A stretch of 64,000 nucleotides of DNA from Blastocatellia bacterium (GCA_003168335.1 PMSM01000014.1:186001-250000); one strand, 5' to 3'. Counted from the first letter of the stretch, positions 1 through 7,796 are shown. Translations and numbers: made by a program. The notes: generated from the letters alone by a model not told the origin.

Positions 1-463
1 GGCCCTTGGCGTTGTGCCGGATTGAAACTTGTCCGGAAGCGAGGTTGACGATTGCCGACGGAATGAAAAAAGGCGAGACGCGGCTCGGGCCGTCTTTCAG
101 GAGCTTTTCATGCTCGCGTTCAATGGCCCAGAAGTCACCGATGCCGCTGCTGATGTAAGTGCCAACGTTTTCCGCAATGCTGTCATCGATCTTCAGACCA
201 CTGCCGCGAACCGCCTCATCAGAGGCAGCGATGGCGTAGTGAATGAAAGCGCCCATCTTGCGCGCTTCCTTCTTCTCGATGTAGTCCAGCGGATCGAAAT
301 TCTTTACTTCGCATGCGAACCGGGCCGCAAATCTGGCAGCATCGAACTTCTTGATGTAATCCGCACCGCTTTGACCTTCCAACAATGCGGACCAGGTGGT
401 CTCGAGCGTATTGCCTACAGGCGTAACCAGACCGAGACCCGTAACGACGACGCGACGATTCAA
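1..463 (-). CDS. fabF: 3-oxoacyl-ACP synthase II (FabF), N-terminal part, cut by window edge
   Basis: The minus-strand frame opening at 463 reads MNRRVVVTGLGLVTPVGN, the typical opening of the FabF condensing enzyme, and stays open to the window edge, giving about 154 residues. FabF elongates acyl-ACP with malonyl-ACP in type II fatty-acid synthesis in the cytoplasm. The start is a TTG with a GGAG ribosome site about 8 bases upstream; an ATG at 482 is in another frame. The active-site cysteine and both histidines lie beyond the edge and cannot be checked. It follows acpP by 84 bases on the same strand, the usual acpP-fabF order. Confidence 0.9.
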   Translation of the reverse strand, partial: MNRRVVVTGLGLVTPVGNTLETTWSALLEGQSGADYIKKFDAARFAARFACEVKNFDPLDYIEKKEARKMGAFIHYAIAASDEAVRGSGLKIDDSIAENVGTYISSGIGDFWAIEREHEKLLKDGPSRVSPFFIPSAIVNLASGQVSIRHNAKG

Positions 464-547
464 AGTTCAGGACTCCTTCCATGACCGGCTTAACCAGTTT
501 ACTGGCGAGCCAGGTGTCTTGCCCGGTCCACCATCACGAGTTACCGG

Positions 548-793
548 TCACTTCGCCTTGTGCTGATCGATATAGTTATACGCGTCGCGCACGCTTTGAA
601 TCTTTTCCGCGTCCTCGTCCGGAATTTCGATGCCGAACTCTTCCTCAAAACGCATAACCAGCTCGACTGTATCGAGCGAGTCGGCGCCAAGATCATCGAT
701 GAACCGGGCATTAGGTGTAACTTCATTTTCGTCGACGCCAAGCTCGTCTACGATGATCTGTTTTACTTTTTGCTCAATCTCTGGATCGGGCAT
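548..793 (-). CDS. acpP: Acyl carrier protein
   Basis: An 81-residue acidic protein with the [10 protein letters not shown] motif; Ser39 is the 4'-phosphopantetheine attachment site. Length and the acidic helix II ([16 protein letters not shown]) match AcpP. It carries growing acyl chains between the Fab enzymes encoded around it. The ATG at 793 has a clean GAGGAG ribosome site. It lies between fabD and fabF on the same strand. The 150-bp gap from fabD is filled by a nested palindromic element, so the two genes may be transcribed together with the palindrome as an intercistronic hairpin, or the gap may hold an acpP promoter. Confidence 0.96.
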   Translation of the reverse strand: MPDPEIEQKVKQIIVDELGVDENEVTPNARFIDDLGADSLDTVELVMRFEEEFGIEIPDEDAEKIQSVRDAYNYIDQHKAK

Positions 794-817
794 TTCGTTT
801 TTGCTCCTCTTTGTAAA

Positions 818-941
818 TGTCCGACAAACTCTGGTTTGTCGATGTTAATTGGGGCCCAGACTTTCGGTCTTTGATCCCGCATTGCCGGCACAGACCGAAA
901 AGTCTGGGCCACTCTGACGACAAACTAAAGTTTGCCGGACA
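818..941. repeat. Nested palindromic element: family-A pair with a family-B-like pair inside
   Basis: Outer arms at 818-841 and 918-941 are inverted copies (21 of 24 positions agree) and each is itself a palindrome of the GACAAACT/AGTTTGTC type. Between them, 853-871 and 891-910 form a second inverted pair built on CAGACTTTCGGTCT, related to the element at 5407-5460. The element begins 4 bases after the fabD stop codon and ends 24 bases before the acpP start codon. The layout looks like one paired palindrome inserted into another. Confidence 0.8.
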
Positions 942-945
942 AGCT

Positions 946-1917
946 TTACCCGGAAACGCCGAACGCCTCGCGTGTAACGCACAGACTAGCCTTATCCTCG
1001 ACGTTCACGCAACGCAGGCTGCGATCAATCTGGCGCACCAACCCACTTAGAACTTTTCCGGGACCAATCTCAACCAAGCTTTGTACACCCTGACTGATCA
1101 AAAATTCAACTGATTCAAGCCAGCGAACCGGCTGGGATACCTGTCGCACAAGCGCATCGCGTGCCTCTGCGCCGCTGCTGATAGCCCTGGCGTCGACGTT
1201 GGTTACGATCGGCGCCCCGACATCCTGGAACGGAATTTCGTCCAAATCAACGGCCAAACGCTCCTGCGCCGGCTGCATCAGGGCGCAATGAAATGGTGCG
1301 CTCACGTTCAGTTTCATCGCCCGCTTCGCCCCTCGGTCTTTCAAGAGCGCAATCGCGCGATCGATCGCGGCGGTGTCTCCGGCTATCACCACCTGATTCG
1401 GCGAATTAATGTTAGCCGCGCTACAAACCTGGCCCTCGGCTGCCTCGGCACATGCGCCTATGATCAGATCCAGGTCAGCACCGAGAATCGCGGCCATCGC
1501 TCCGACACCTACAGGTACAGCCTCCTGCATATAACGGCCGCGCGCGCGCACCGTCTTAACCGCGTCACTGAATGAAAGCGAACCGGCGGCGACCAGCGCT
1601 GAATATTCGCCGAGACTGTGGCCGGCAACAAAATCGGGTTTGGGAAAGCCTTCCCGTTCCATCACCCGCAACGCCGCGATCGAAACCGTCAAGATCGCAG
1701 GCTGGGTATTCTCAGTCAATTCCAACTGGTCTGACGGGCCGTTGAAGCATAGTTTCGAGAGCGCAAAGCCAAGCGCTGTGTCCGCTTCTTCAAAGATCTG
1801 TCTGGCTGCCGGAAACTCTTCCGCTAAATCTCTTCCCATGCCCGCATACTGCGAGCCCTGGCCGGGAAACAAAAAAGCAATAGGTCCAATTGGTCGAATA
1901 GGTCCTATATCCTTCAT
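946..1917 (-). CDS. fabD: Malonyl-CoA:ACP transacylase
   Basis: Transfers malonyl from CoA to ACP to supply extender units. From the chosen start the protein has 323 residues; the FLFPGQGSQ opening is at about 15-23 and the GHSLGE nucleophile motif is at 99-104 with Ser101. The start at 1917 gives a TGATG overlap with the fabH stop, indicating translational coupling; an earlier ATG at 1944 would run 28 bases into fabH. Residues 4-13 (IGPIRPIGPI) are encoded by a copy of the ATAGGACCTAT repeat and are absent from usual FabD proteins, which begin close to AFLFPGQG. The stop lies 4 bases from a palindromic element. Confidence 0.94.
   Translation of the reverse strand: MKDIGPIRPIGPIAFLFPGQGSQYAGMGRDLAEEFPAARQIFEEADTALGFALSKLCFNGPSDQLELTENTQPAILTVSIAALRVMEREGFPKPDFVAGHSLGEYSALVAAGSLSFSDAVKTVRARGRYMQEAVPVGVGAMAAILGADLDLIIGACAEAAEGQVCSAANINSPNQVVIAGDTAAIDRAIALLKDRGAKRAMKLNVSAPFHCALMQPAQERLAVDLDEIPFQDVGAPIVTNVDARAISSGAEARDALVRQVSQPVRWLESVEFLISQGVQSLVEIGPGKVLSGLVRQIDRSLRCVNVEDKASLCVTREAFGVSG
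1879..1910. repeat. ATAGGWCCTAT repeat (family C) inside the fabD start region
   Basis: Two imperfect ATAGGWCCTAT units separated by about 8 bases, similar to the copies at 45823-45846 and 47687-47722. Read on the minus strand it encodes IGPIRPIGPI in frame, ten residues between the fabD start codon and the conserved FLFPGQG core. Confidence 0.8.
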
Positions 1918-2903
1918 CACCAGCGGACTACTACTCCACCCCACGTAACGCCACCGCCGAACGACGCCATCAAGATCACGTCACCCTTCTGAACCCGGCC
2001 GGCGGTGACGCATTCATCGAGTCCGATCGGAATCGAGGCTGATGAGGTATTGCCGTGCATGGCAATATTCGAATACACCATTGAGGTATCGACGTTCAGT
2101 TTATTCGCGACGGCATCCGTAATCCGCTGATTAGCCTGATGCGGAATGAACAGCTTCACATCTTCGGTTGTCAATCCCGCTTCTAACAGCACCTCGCGCG
2201 AAATATCCGCCATAGATCGCACCGCTATCTTGAACAACTCATTCCCCTTCATTTTGAAGAAATGATCGCCGCGCGCGATGGTCTCCGCACTAAACCCGCC
2301 CTTGGTGCCCCCGCCGGGCGCATACAACTGATCCTGGTACCGCCCGTCAGAGCGAATCTTTGCGGCCAGAATTCCCCGGCCACTTTCCACCGCTCCCACG
2401 ACGGCCGCACCCGCGCCATCGCCAAACAACACGCAAGTCGAACGGTCGGTGTAGTCAACATAGCGCGTCAGAATCTCAGCCCCGATTACCAGGGCATACT
2501 CTGACTGCCCGCCCCGAATCATCGCGTCCGCCAATGATAATCCGTAAAGAAAGCCGGAACAGGCGGCTACGATGTCCATTGCCGCGGCCTTATGCGCACC
2601 CAATTCGGCCTGAATCAAACAACCGGTCGATGGCAGGATTTGATCCGGCGTGACCGTGGCGCAAAGTATCAGATCGATGTCGGCAGGATCGATCCCTGCC
2701 CGTGCGATAGCTTGACGCGATGCCCGCACAGCAAACTGTGAGGTGTATTCATCGGGGGCGGCCTTCCGTCGCTGCTTGATCCCAGTCCGCGTCGTGATCC
2801 ACTCGTCCGAAGTGTCTACGATTCTTTCCAGGTCGGCATTCGTCAAAATACCTTCCGGAAAGGAATGGCCCGTACCAAGAATGCCCGAATTCAGTTTCGA
2901 CAT
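1917..2903 (-). CDS. fabH: 3-oxoacyl-ACP synthase III (initiating condensing enzyme)
   Basis: Condenses an acyl-CoA primer with malonyl-ACP to start fatty-acid synthesis. The 328 residues match the family length. Visible catalytic residues are Cys115 in the AACSGFLYGL motif, the histidine in FIPHQANQRI and the asparagine in MHGNTSSAS. The TRTGIKQRR substrate-entry motif is at about 38-46. The ATG has a GAGG ribosome site about 9 bases upstream. It lies 38 bases after rpmF; plsX, which commonly sits between rpmF and fabH, is absent. It is translationally coupled to fabD. Confidence 0.97.
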   Translation of the reverse strand: MSKLNSGILGTGHSFPEGILTNADLERIVDTSDEWITTRTGIKQRRKAAPDEYTSQFAVRASRQAIARAGIDPADIDLILCATVTPDQILPSTGCLIQAELGAHKAAAMDIVAACSGFLYGLSLADAMIRGGQSEYALVIGAEILTRYVDYTDRSTCVLFGDGAGAAVVGAVESGRGILAAKIRSDGRYQDQLYAPGGGTKGGFSAETIARGDHFFKMKGNELFKIAVRSMADISREVLLEAGLTTEDVKLFIPHQANQRITDAVANKLNVDTSMVYSNIAMHGNTSSASIPIGLDECVTAGRVQKGDVILMASFGGGVTWGGVVVRW

Positions 2904-2941
2904 TCAACAACCTCTGCACATTGTTTCGGATTCCAAAGCGG

Positions 2942-3127
2942 TCAGGCAGTTTGTTCCACGTGAATGACTTCGCGGCCCTTATAATAGCCGCACTTAGGGC
3001 AGACACGATGCTGCATGCGTGGTTCCTGACAATTTGGGCAGGCGACGGTCTGCGGTATCCGCAGCGCATCATGTGCCCGCCGCTTGCCGCGACGCGATTT
3101 TGAGTGACGACGTTTTGGATTTGGCAT
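2942..3127 (-). CDS. rpmF: Ribosomal protein bL32
   Basis: A 61-residue basic protein opening MPNPKRRHSKSRRGKRRAHD, the hallmark of bL32, followed by a zinc-binding CPNC/CPKC pair (zinc-type paralogue). It is a structural part of the large ribosomal subunit. The start has a GGAG site 7-8 bases upstream. Its place between a DUF177 gene and fabH is the classic link of ribosome and lipid synthesis genes. Confidence 0.97.
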   Translation of the reverse strand: MPNPKRRHSKSRRGKRRAHDALRIPQTVACPNCQEPRMQHRVCPKCGYYKGREVIHVEQTA

Positions 3128-3188
3128 GATTACTCCACAATCTTAATTTTAGAGCCCGGATTTCGAATCTAAGATCAGCTTCTTTCGA

Positions 3189-3264
3189 TACTTTGATCTT
3201 TGAGCTTAGTACTTTCAAACCGCCACTTCCGCGCCGATCAAAGTATCAAGCACAAAGAACAAAG
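3189..3264. repeat. Paired inverted repeat, TACTTTG/CAAAGTA type (family L)
   Basis: Left arm about 3189-3215 and right arm about 3238-3264 are imperfect inverted copies built from TTTGATCTTTG and TTAGTACTTT words. A related pair is at 21127-21245 upstream of the homocysteine methyltransferase gene. It fills most of the 143-bp gap between the DUF177 gene and rpmF. Confidence 0.6.
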
Positions 3265-3270
3265 CTAAAT

Positions 3271-3786
3271 CTACATTTGCAACTCTTTCAGTTTCTCCCA
3301 ACGCGAATCGAGCTCGTTGCTTTCACACTGGCAGTTGCTTAGATTTCGATCAATCCCGCAAACCGGGCAGAGGCCCTGGCACTTCTCACCACACAACACA
3401 TTAACAGGTACAGCCAGAAGAAGCTCTTCGCGCACGAGGTCATCGACTTCGATTGTCTCGCCGTCAAAGACCGCGAGGTTCAAATCTTCTTCCCGTAGTT
3501 CGTGCTGATCTTCGGCGACCCAACTGATTGCGCGCACGAATCTTTCGGTAAATCCCGTGCTAATCGGTAACTCAACCGGCTTCAAACAGCGACCACACAC
3601 GACTTCGAGTTTCGCCTGCAGCTTTCCCCGCAGCACAACTTCGTTCCCATCCCGCCGGACGCGGCCGCTTACCTCAACAGGCCCGACCAGCCGGACTTCC
3701 GCGTCGTCCAGCGAGAGCTCGCCAACATCATAAACGTGCGCGAACCTGCCGCCGTGTTCTTCCAGCTTGTCCAGCTCGATCCGCAT
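3271..3786 (-). CDS. DUF177 (YceD-type) protein
   Basis: A 171-residue member of the DUF177 family, which is linked to 23S rRNA and ribosome metabolism in bacteria and plastids. Evidence is the central VVCGRCLKPVELPI motif, the acidic tail with CGEKCQGLCPVCG and the position directly before rpmF, where this family is almost always found. I start at MRIELDKLEEHGG (3786); an ATG 21 bases earlier is in frame but adds a non-conserved heptapeptide. Neither start has a clear ribosome site. The paired cysteines may bind a metal (inference). Confidence 0.85.
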   Translation of the reverse strand: MRIELDKLEEHGGRFAHVYDVGELSLDDAEVRLVGPVEVSGRVRRDGNEVVLRGKLQAKLEVVCGRCLKPVELPISTGFTERFVRAISWVAEDQHELREEDLNLAVFDGETIEVDDLVREELLLAVPVNVLCGEKCQGLCPVCGIDRNLSNCQCESNELDSRWEKLKELQM

Positions 3787-4011
3787 ATCAGAACCCGTCT
3801 GAATCACATAGGATGCGTCAGGAGGCGGTGCGCAAAGTCGCTAATTATAGCTGGGCGTCCTGCACTTTCAAAGCGGAGCCGAGCTCTTAAGGAGGTTTTC
3901 AGTCTTGATCTGCGTCATTTAGCGCGCCGCCTTCAGTCGGGTTGTAGGTTAAAGAGCCTCACTAAAATTGATACTCGAAACACCGGGCCTAAAGCGGCAC
4001 CCCTCCGATCG

Positions 4012-4464
4012 TCAACCGCTGGCGCTCGCCTTTCGCTTGGCCTTGCGGACCTTCTTCGGTGTGTGCTCCGCGGGGGAGGATTCGGTGGCTTTTTCGTCCA
4101 GCTTCGCGCATTCTGCGCGCCAGATGGATTCCAGGCGATCGTTATCCACCACGCCGCACTCGTTAAGGATTTCGATCAAACCCTTTACCAAAGCATGATT
4201 GGTATACGCTGTTTCCGACTGCCGCAGCAGCAATTTCAAACCCTGCTCAAGCCGTTCAGCCAGCCGCGCCATCGTGTTCTCTAACATCGTCAGGCGTTCC
4301 AGCAAGTGCTCTTCGTGCGGCGTTGTCTCTGCCGGGTCGACGCGCGCTGAAGGGGGCTGGACGACGATCATGAGTCTGGTGCCGCAACGCAGACAGAATT
4401 CCTGCCCGAGCGGGTTCCCCGAGCGACATTTCTGGCAAAAATGTAAGATGGCGCGTTGTTGCAT
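4012..4464 (-). CDS. Zinc-ribbon and coiled-coil protein of unknown function
   Basis: A 150-residue protein. Residues about 10-30 (FCQKCRSGNP, FCLRCGTRL) form a double CxxC zinc ribbon. Residues 50-90 (EEHLLERLTMLENTMARLAERLEQGLKLLL) look like an amphipathic coiled coil. The C-terminus is rich in lysine and serine (KKVRKAKRKASASG). I do not recognise a characterised family. It lies downstream of hbd on the same strand, separated by a paired palindrome that ends 8 bases before its ATG, so its ribosome site (weak, GAAGA) lies close to that hairpin. Confidence 0.75.
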   Translation of the reverse strand: MQQRAILHFCQKCRSGNPLGQEFCLRCGTRLMIVVQPPSARVDPAETTPHEEHLLERLTMLENTMARLAERLEQGLKLLLRQSETAYTNHALVKGLIEILNECGVVDNDRLESIWRAECAKLDEKATESSPAEHTPKKVRKAKRKASASG

Positions 4465-4472
4465 TCTTCAAG

Positions 4473-4551
4473 GTTCGACAAACTTCAGTTTGTCGCCTCT
4501 AACAATAAACTCGCCTATGAAAGTCATCGACAAACTGAAGTTTGTCGAACT
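4473..4551. repeat. Paired palindrome, family A, between hbd and the zinc-ribbon gene
   Basis: Two palindromes, CGACAAACTTCAGTTTGTCG at 4476-4495 and its exact reverse complement at 4528-4547, with matching GTTC/GAAC flanks. They are separated by 32 bases. On the minus strand the element begins directly after the hbd stop codon. Such inverted pairs of short palindromes resemble REP doublets. Confidence 0.9.
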
Positions 4552-5397
4552 TCAGTATTCATAAAACCCACGGCCGCTTTTCTTCCCCAACCATCCCGCA
4601 TCCACATAGCGCTTCAGCAGTGGGCACGGCCGGTACTTTGAATCGCCAAATCCATCATGTAGCACGTTCATAATCGCAAGGCAAACGTCGAGGCCGATGA
4701 AATCAGCGAGCGCCAGCGGCCCCATCGGATGGTTCATGCCCAGTTTCATAATGCCGTCGATGCTTTCGCGCGTCGCCACGCCCTCGTGCAAAGCAAAAAT
4801 GGCTTCGTTAATCATCGGCATCAGCACACGATTCGAGACAAAACCCGGCGAGTCCTGACAGTCCAGCGGAATCTTGCCAAGCCGTTCGGTCAACGAGCGA
4901 ACCTGTTCGTAGGTCGGATCGGAGGTCGCCGCGCCGCGAATGATTTCGACCAACTTCATTACCGGCACCGGATTCATGAAGTGCATCCCAATAGTTTTGT
5001 CGGGCCGCCGGGTTACCGCCCCGAGCTTAGTAATAGAGATCGAAGAAGTATTCGAAGCCAGAATCGCGTCCGGCTTAGTCACTTTATCGAGAGACCTAAA
5101 GATCTCGGTCTTTATGGCAAGGTCTTCCGTGGCCGCCTCGACCACTATGAAAGCATCGCTGAGCGCGCCGATGTCGGTTGTGGTCTTAATCCGCGCTATA
5201 ATCGCGCCCTTTTCATCCGCGTTCAGCCGCTCTTTATCCACGTCGCGCTGCAGACTCTTATCGATAGCCTTCACGCCGCGCACGAGAAATTCGTCCGCCA
5301 CGTCCCGCATGATGACTGCGAAACCGGCACGCGCGGCCACCTGAGCAATGCCCGCTCCCATTGTGCCTGATCCAACTACACCGAAAACTTCGCTCAT
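4552..5397 (-). CDS. hbd: 3-hydroxybutyryl-CoA dehydrogenase
   Basis: NAD(P)-dependent oxidation or reduction between 3-hydroxybutyryl-CoA and acetoacetyl-CoA in the cytoplasm. The 281 residues match the family. A Rossmann motif GVVGSGTMGAGIAQ is at 6-19. The catalytic region has ASNTSS at 114-119 and His139 in MHFMNPVPVMKLVEI. The DSPGFVSNR motif and the GKKSGRGFYEY C-terminus are also typical. It follows a thiolase and two membrane-protein genes on the same strand, so the operon probably serves acetoacetyl-CoA/hydroxybutyryl-CoA metabolism. No enoyl-CoA hydratase is in the window. Confidence 0.94.
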   Translation of the reverse strand: MSEVFGVVGSGTMGAGIAQVAARAGFAVIMRDVADEFLVRGVKAIDKSLQRDVDKERLNADEKGAIIARIKTTTDIGALSDAFIVVEAATEDLAIKTEIFRSLDKVTKPDAILASNTSSISITKLGAVTRRPDKTIGMHFMNPVPVMKLVEIIRGAATSDPTYEQVRSLTERLGKIPLDCQDSPGFVSNRVLMPMINEAIFALHEGVATRESIDGIMKLGMNHPMGPLALADFIGLDVCLAIMNVLHDGFGDSKYRPCPLLKRYVDAGWLGKKSGRGFYEY

Positions 5398-5406
5398 AAA
5401 TTTGTG

Positions 5407-5460
5407 GCACAGACTTTAGTCTGTGGTTACGGCTTTCAAGACACAGACTAAAGTCTGTGC
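5407..5460. repeat. Paired palindrome, family B
   Basis: CACAGACTTTAGTCTGTG at 5408-5425 and its inverted copy at 5442-5459 with 16 bases between; including one flanking base the 19-bp arms are exact inverted copies. It fills the gap between the membrane-protein gene ending at 5464 and the hbd start at 5397, beginning about 3 bases after the former's stop. A variant of the same word forms the inner pair at 853-910. Confidence 0.85.
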
Positions 5461-5463
5461 TAC

Positions 5464-5916
5464 TTACTTCAATCGATCAGCCCAGTTCATTAGCGGCTGC
5501 GCGCCTCGCAGAGCGTCCTGCAACTCGCCTTCGCCGGCCGTTAACGACTTGCCGCCGTAAATCTGTACGCCGCCTTCGCTACGGAAAAACTTGATTGTAT
5601 AAATCCCCAACGCTGTCCCGACGGGGATATTAATCAACGAAATCGCCGCCAGGGAAAGGCCCAGCGGCTTTGCCCACCGTTTTCGTTTCGTCAACCCATA
5701 GCCGACAGCCAGCGGTAGCAACCCTACTACAAAAAGTAGCACCACGAAGATCAAGACGCCGACCGCGAGCCAGAAAGTCGAGACCGAATTGGTCGCCAGC
5801 GACGCAAACCTCACGGCGATGACCAGAAGCAACAAACCTGCCAGCGTTAACCCATGCATTGCACCGTAGATGAAATGCAGAGTGGCCAGGGTCTTGTTGT
5901 GCTCTTCGGCGGTCAT
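5464..5916 (-). CDS. Small integral membrane protein (paralogue of the neighbour)
   Basis: A 150-residue protein opening MTAEEHNKTLATLHFIYGAMH with hydrophobic segments at about 15-37, 45-72 and 83-107 and a soluble tail of about 40 residues. It is clearly related to the product of 5923-6402: both begin MT-x-EEHNK, share a GY...KRK-x-WAK segment before the last membrane span, and an IP-x-GT...IYT segment within it. It starts 6 bases after that gene, indicating a tandem duplication in one operon. Function is not known to me. Confidence 0.8.
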   Translation of the reverse strand: MTAEEHNKTLATLHFIYGAMHGLTLAGLLLLVIAVRFASLATNSVSTFWLAVGVLIFVVLLFVVGLLPLAVGYGLTKRKRWAKPLGLSLAAISLINIPVGTALGIYTIKFFRSEGGVQIYGGKSLTAGEGELQDALRGAQPLMNWADRLK

Positions 5917-5922
5917 CCGATG

Positions 5923-6402
5923 TCAGCGCCAATCCGGTGGCGATGCAGGCGGCGCATATTGATTCTCTCTTCGCTTTTGCTCGCCAATGTCAGTCCAATC
6001 GACCGGCGGCGCCGGCGGCAAGGCTTGCGATCGTCCGTCATAGAGAATCTTCCCTGGCTCGCTAAACAAGAACCAGAACGTGTAGATAGAGACGACGGTG
6101 CCAAACGGAATTCTTACGGCTGACATGACCGCAGCGATGATACCCGCCACCTTTGCCCACGGTTTCCTTTTTAGAAAAGCGTATCCCGCGACGAACGAAG
6201 GGACCGCGAATAAGGCCTGCACGACCACGGCTAATACCGTGATGACGCCGATGAAGGCTGCGGACGGGCCACTATCATTGACGCTCATCATTCCTATCAT
6301 CGCGGCAATGATCACACTCGTCGCAAGCATCATGAGAAGGCTAAGCACCCCGTAAGCCAAGTTCGCGATGCCGACGTACTTGTTGTGTTCCTCAGGAGTC
6401 AT
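5923..6402 (-). CDS. Small integral membrane protein (paralogue of the neighbour)
   Basis: A 159-residue protein from the start MTPEEHNKYVGIANLAYG, chosen because it aligns with its paralogue and lies 8 bases after the thiolase stop with AAGAGA upstream; a longer reading from 6456 would run into the thiolase gene. Hydrophobic spans are at about 12-40, 45-75 and 85-112, and the C-terminal tail is proline-rich (PPAPPVDW, APPASPPDWR). It is part of the thiolase-hbd operon. Function unknown; possibly a membrane accessory of this operon (inference). Confidence 0.8.
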   Translation of the reverse strand: MTPEEHNKYVGIANLAYGVLSLLMMLATSVIIAAMIGMMSVNDSGPSAAFIGVITVLAVVVQALFAVPSFVAGYAFLKRKPWAKVAGIIAAVMSAVRIPFGTVVSIYTFWFLFSEPGKILYDGRSQALPPAPPVDWTDIGEQKRRENQYAPPASPPDWR

Positions 6403-6410
6403 TCTCTTAG

Positions 6411-7598
6411 CTATCGCTCGACCGCCATCGCTACTGCATTGCCGCCGCCGAGACAAAGAGCTGCAATGCCACGATGAACATCGCGTCGCTTCATCTCGTA
6501 AAGCATCGTCGTCAGAATTCGCGAACCGGATTGTCCAATCGCGTGGCCCAGCGCCACGGCGCCACCGTTGACGTTGATCTTCTCAGGATCGAGATTGAGT
6601 TCACGAGTAATTGCGACCGCCTGCACTGCGAATGCTTCATTCAACTCGATCAGATCGACATCGCTCAACGACCAGCCCGTTTTCTTCAAAAGTTTCTTGA
6701 TCGCTTCAACCGGCGCCATCATGACCAGCTTTGGTTCCGTGCCCGAAGTAGCTTGCCCCACGATTCTCGCCATGGGCGCGACCCCCAGCGCTTTCGCACG
6801 TTCGGATGAAGTTACTACGACCGCTGACGCTCCATCATTTACTCCCGGCGCGTTCCCCGCGGTCACCGTCCCACCCTCCTTAAAAGCCGGCTTCAACTTG
6901 CCCAGAGATTCCATTGAAGTGTCTTCACGCACAGGTTCGTCTGTATCAAAGATAGTCGGCGGGCCCTTTCTCTGCTTGATCTCCACCGGCACAATTTCGT
7001 CTTTGAACTTTCCCGTTTTAATGGCTGCGGCCGCCTTGCGATGAGAGTTGAGGGCGTACTCGTCCTGTTCTTCACGCGACACATGAAAGCGTTCGGCAAC
7101 TACTTCACCGGTGCAACCCATATGCTGATCGTCAAACGCGCACCACAGTCCGTCATTAATAACTGTATCGACAAGTTTGCCGTGGCCCAGGCGGTAACCT
7201 TCGCGTGCTTTCGTCAGCAGGTACGGCGCGTTGGACATCGATTCCATGCCACCCGCGACCACGATCTCTGTGTCACCCAGTCGCACTCCCTGGGCGGCCA
7301 TCATAATGGCTTTCAAGCCGGAGCCGCAGACCTTGTTTACCGTCACGGCTGAGACCGTGTTCGGGAGTCCGCCATGCAACGCTGCCTGGCGCGCGGGATT
7401 CTGCCCGAGTCCGGCCTGAATCACACAGCCCATGATTACTTCATCGACATCCTCCGGGCTGACACCTGCACGCTTCACTGCTTCGCGCACGGCTATCGCA
7501 CCGAGGTCAGTTGCTTTAAAGCCTTTGAGCGCGCCCAGAAATTTCCCTACCGGCGTGCGCACGGCGCTAATAATGACTGCTTCTTTAATCTCTGACAT
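6411..7598 (-). CDS. Acetyl-CoA C-acetyltransferase (thiolase)
   Basis: Condenses two acetyl-CoA or cleaves acetoacetyl-CoA in the cytoplasm. The 395 residues match biosynthetic thiolases. The nucleophile is Cys91 in [11 protein letters not shown]; the histidine sits in [14 protein letters not shown] and the second cysteine in [21 protein letters not shown] and [10 protein letters not shown] are family signatures. It heads a minus-strand operon with two membrane proteins and hbd, which supports a role in acetoacetyl-CoA/3-hydroxybutyryl-CoA turnover. Confidence 0.95.
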   Translation of the reverse strand: MSEIKEAVIISAVRTPVGKFLGALKGFKATDLGAIAVREAVKRAGVSPEDVDEVIMGCVIQAGLGQNPARQAALHGGLPNTVSAVTVNKVCGSGLKAIMMAAQGVRLGDTEIVVAGGMESMSNAPYLLTKAREGYRLGHGKLVDTVINDGLWCAFDDQHMGCTGEVVAERFHVSREEQDEYALNSHRKAAAAIKTGKFKDEIVPVEIKQRKGPPTIFDTDEPVREDTSMESLGKLKPAFKEGGTVTAGNAPGVNDGASAVVVTSSERAKALGVAPMARIVGQATSGTEPKLVMMAPVEAIKKLLKKTGWSLSDVDLIELNEAFAVQAVAITRELNLDPEKINVNGGAVALGHAIGQSGSRILTTMLYEMKRRDVHRGIAALCLGGGNAVAMAVER

Positions 7599-7672
7599 AT
7601 TGATTCAATGCTCACTCATCAAGATGATTTAGCATGACTGTTAATTCCAAAGAGTGTCAAGCGGGCCGATCT

Positions 7673-7782
7673 TGTCAGAAGCCCGACCCGGGGTCCCCGG
7701 CGGGGCAGCCCCGCTGGGGTGGGGGCGGTCAGGGAGGGCCCGGTTAGTTAAGGAGCCCTTGCTCACGCGCGGGCTTCTGACA
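7673..7782. repeat. Inverted-repeat element (family D) carrying a nested 31-nt hairpin
   Basis: Perfect 13-bp terminal inverted repeats TGTCAGAAGCCCG (7673-7685) and CGGGCTTCTGACA (7770-7782). Internal words GGAGGGCCCG and AGCCCTTGCTCACGCGCG recur, rearranged, inside mutM at 13491-13568. Positions 7690-7720 hold a GC-rich hairpin (GGGGTCCCCGG...CTGGGGT) that also occurs inside a different element at 51647-51677. The element lies 14 bases beyond the glycosyltransferase stop codon; the rest of the gap up to the thiolase start shows nothing clear. Confidence 0.85.
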
Positions 7783-7796
7783 CGTGACCCGCGCTA

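Noticed and set aside
29-484. A 151-residue plus-strand open frame at the window start
   Set aside because: It lies opposite the fabF N-terminus, which is recognisable and has a ribosome site.
818-941. CRISPR-like repeats
   Set aside because: Repeats are inverted pairs, not regularly spaced direct repeats with unique spacers, and no cas gene is present.
7673-7782. Rho-independent terminator after the glycosyltransferase gene
   Set aside because: There is strong pairing but no T-run on either side, and the structure recurs elsewhere as a mobile repeat.
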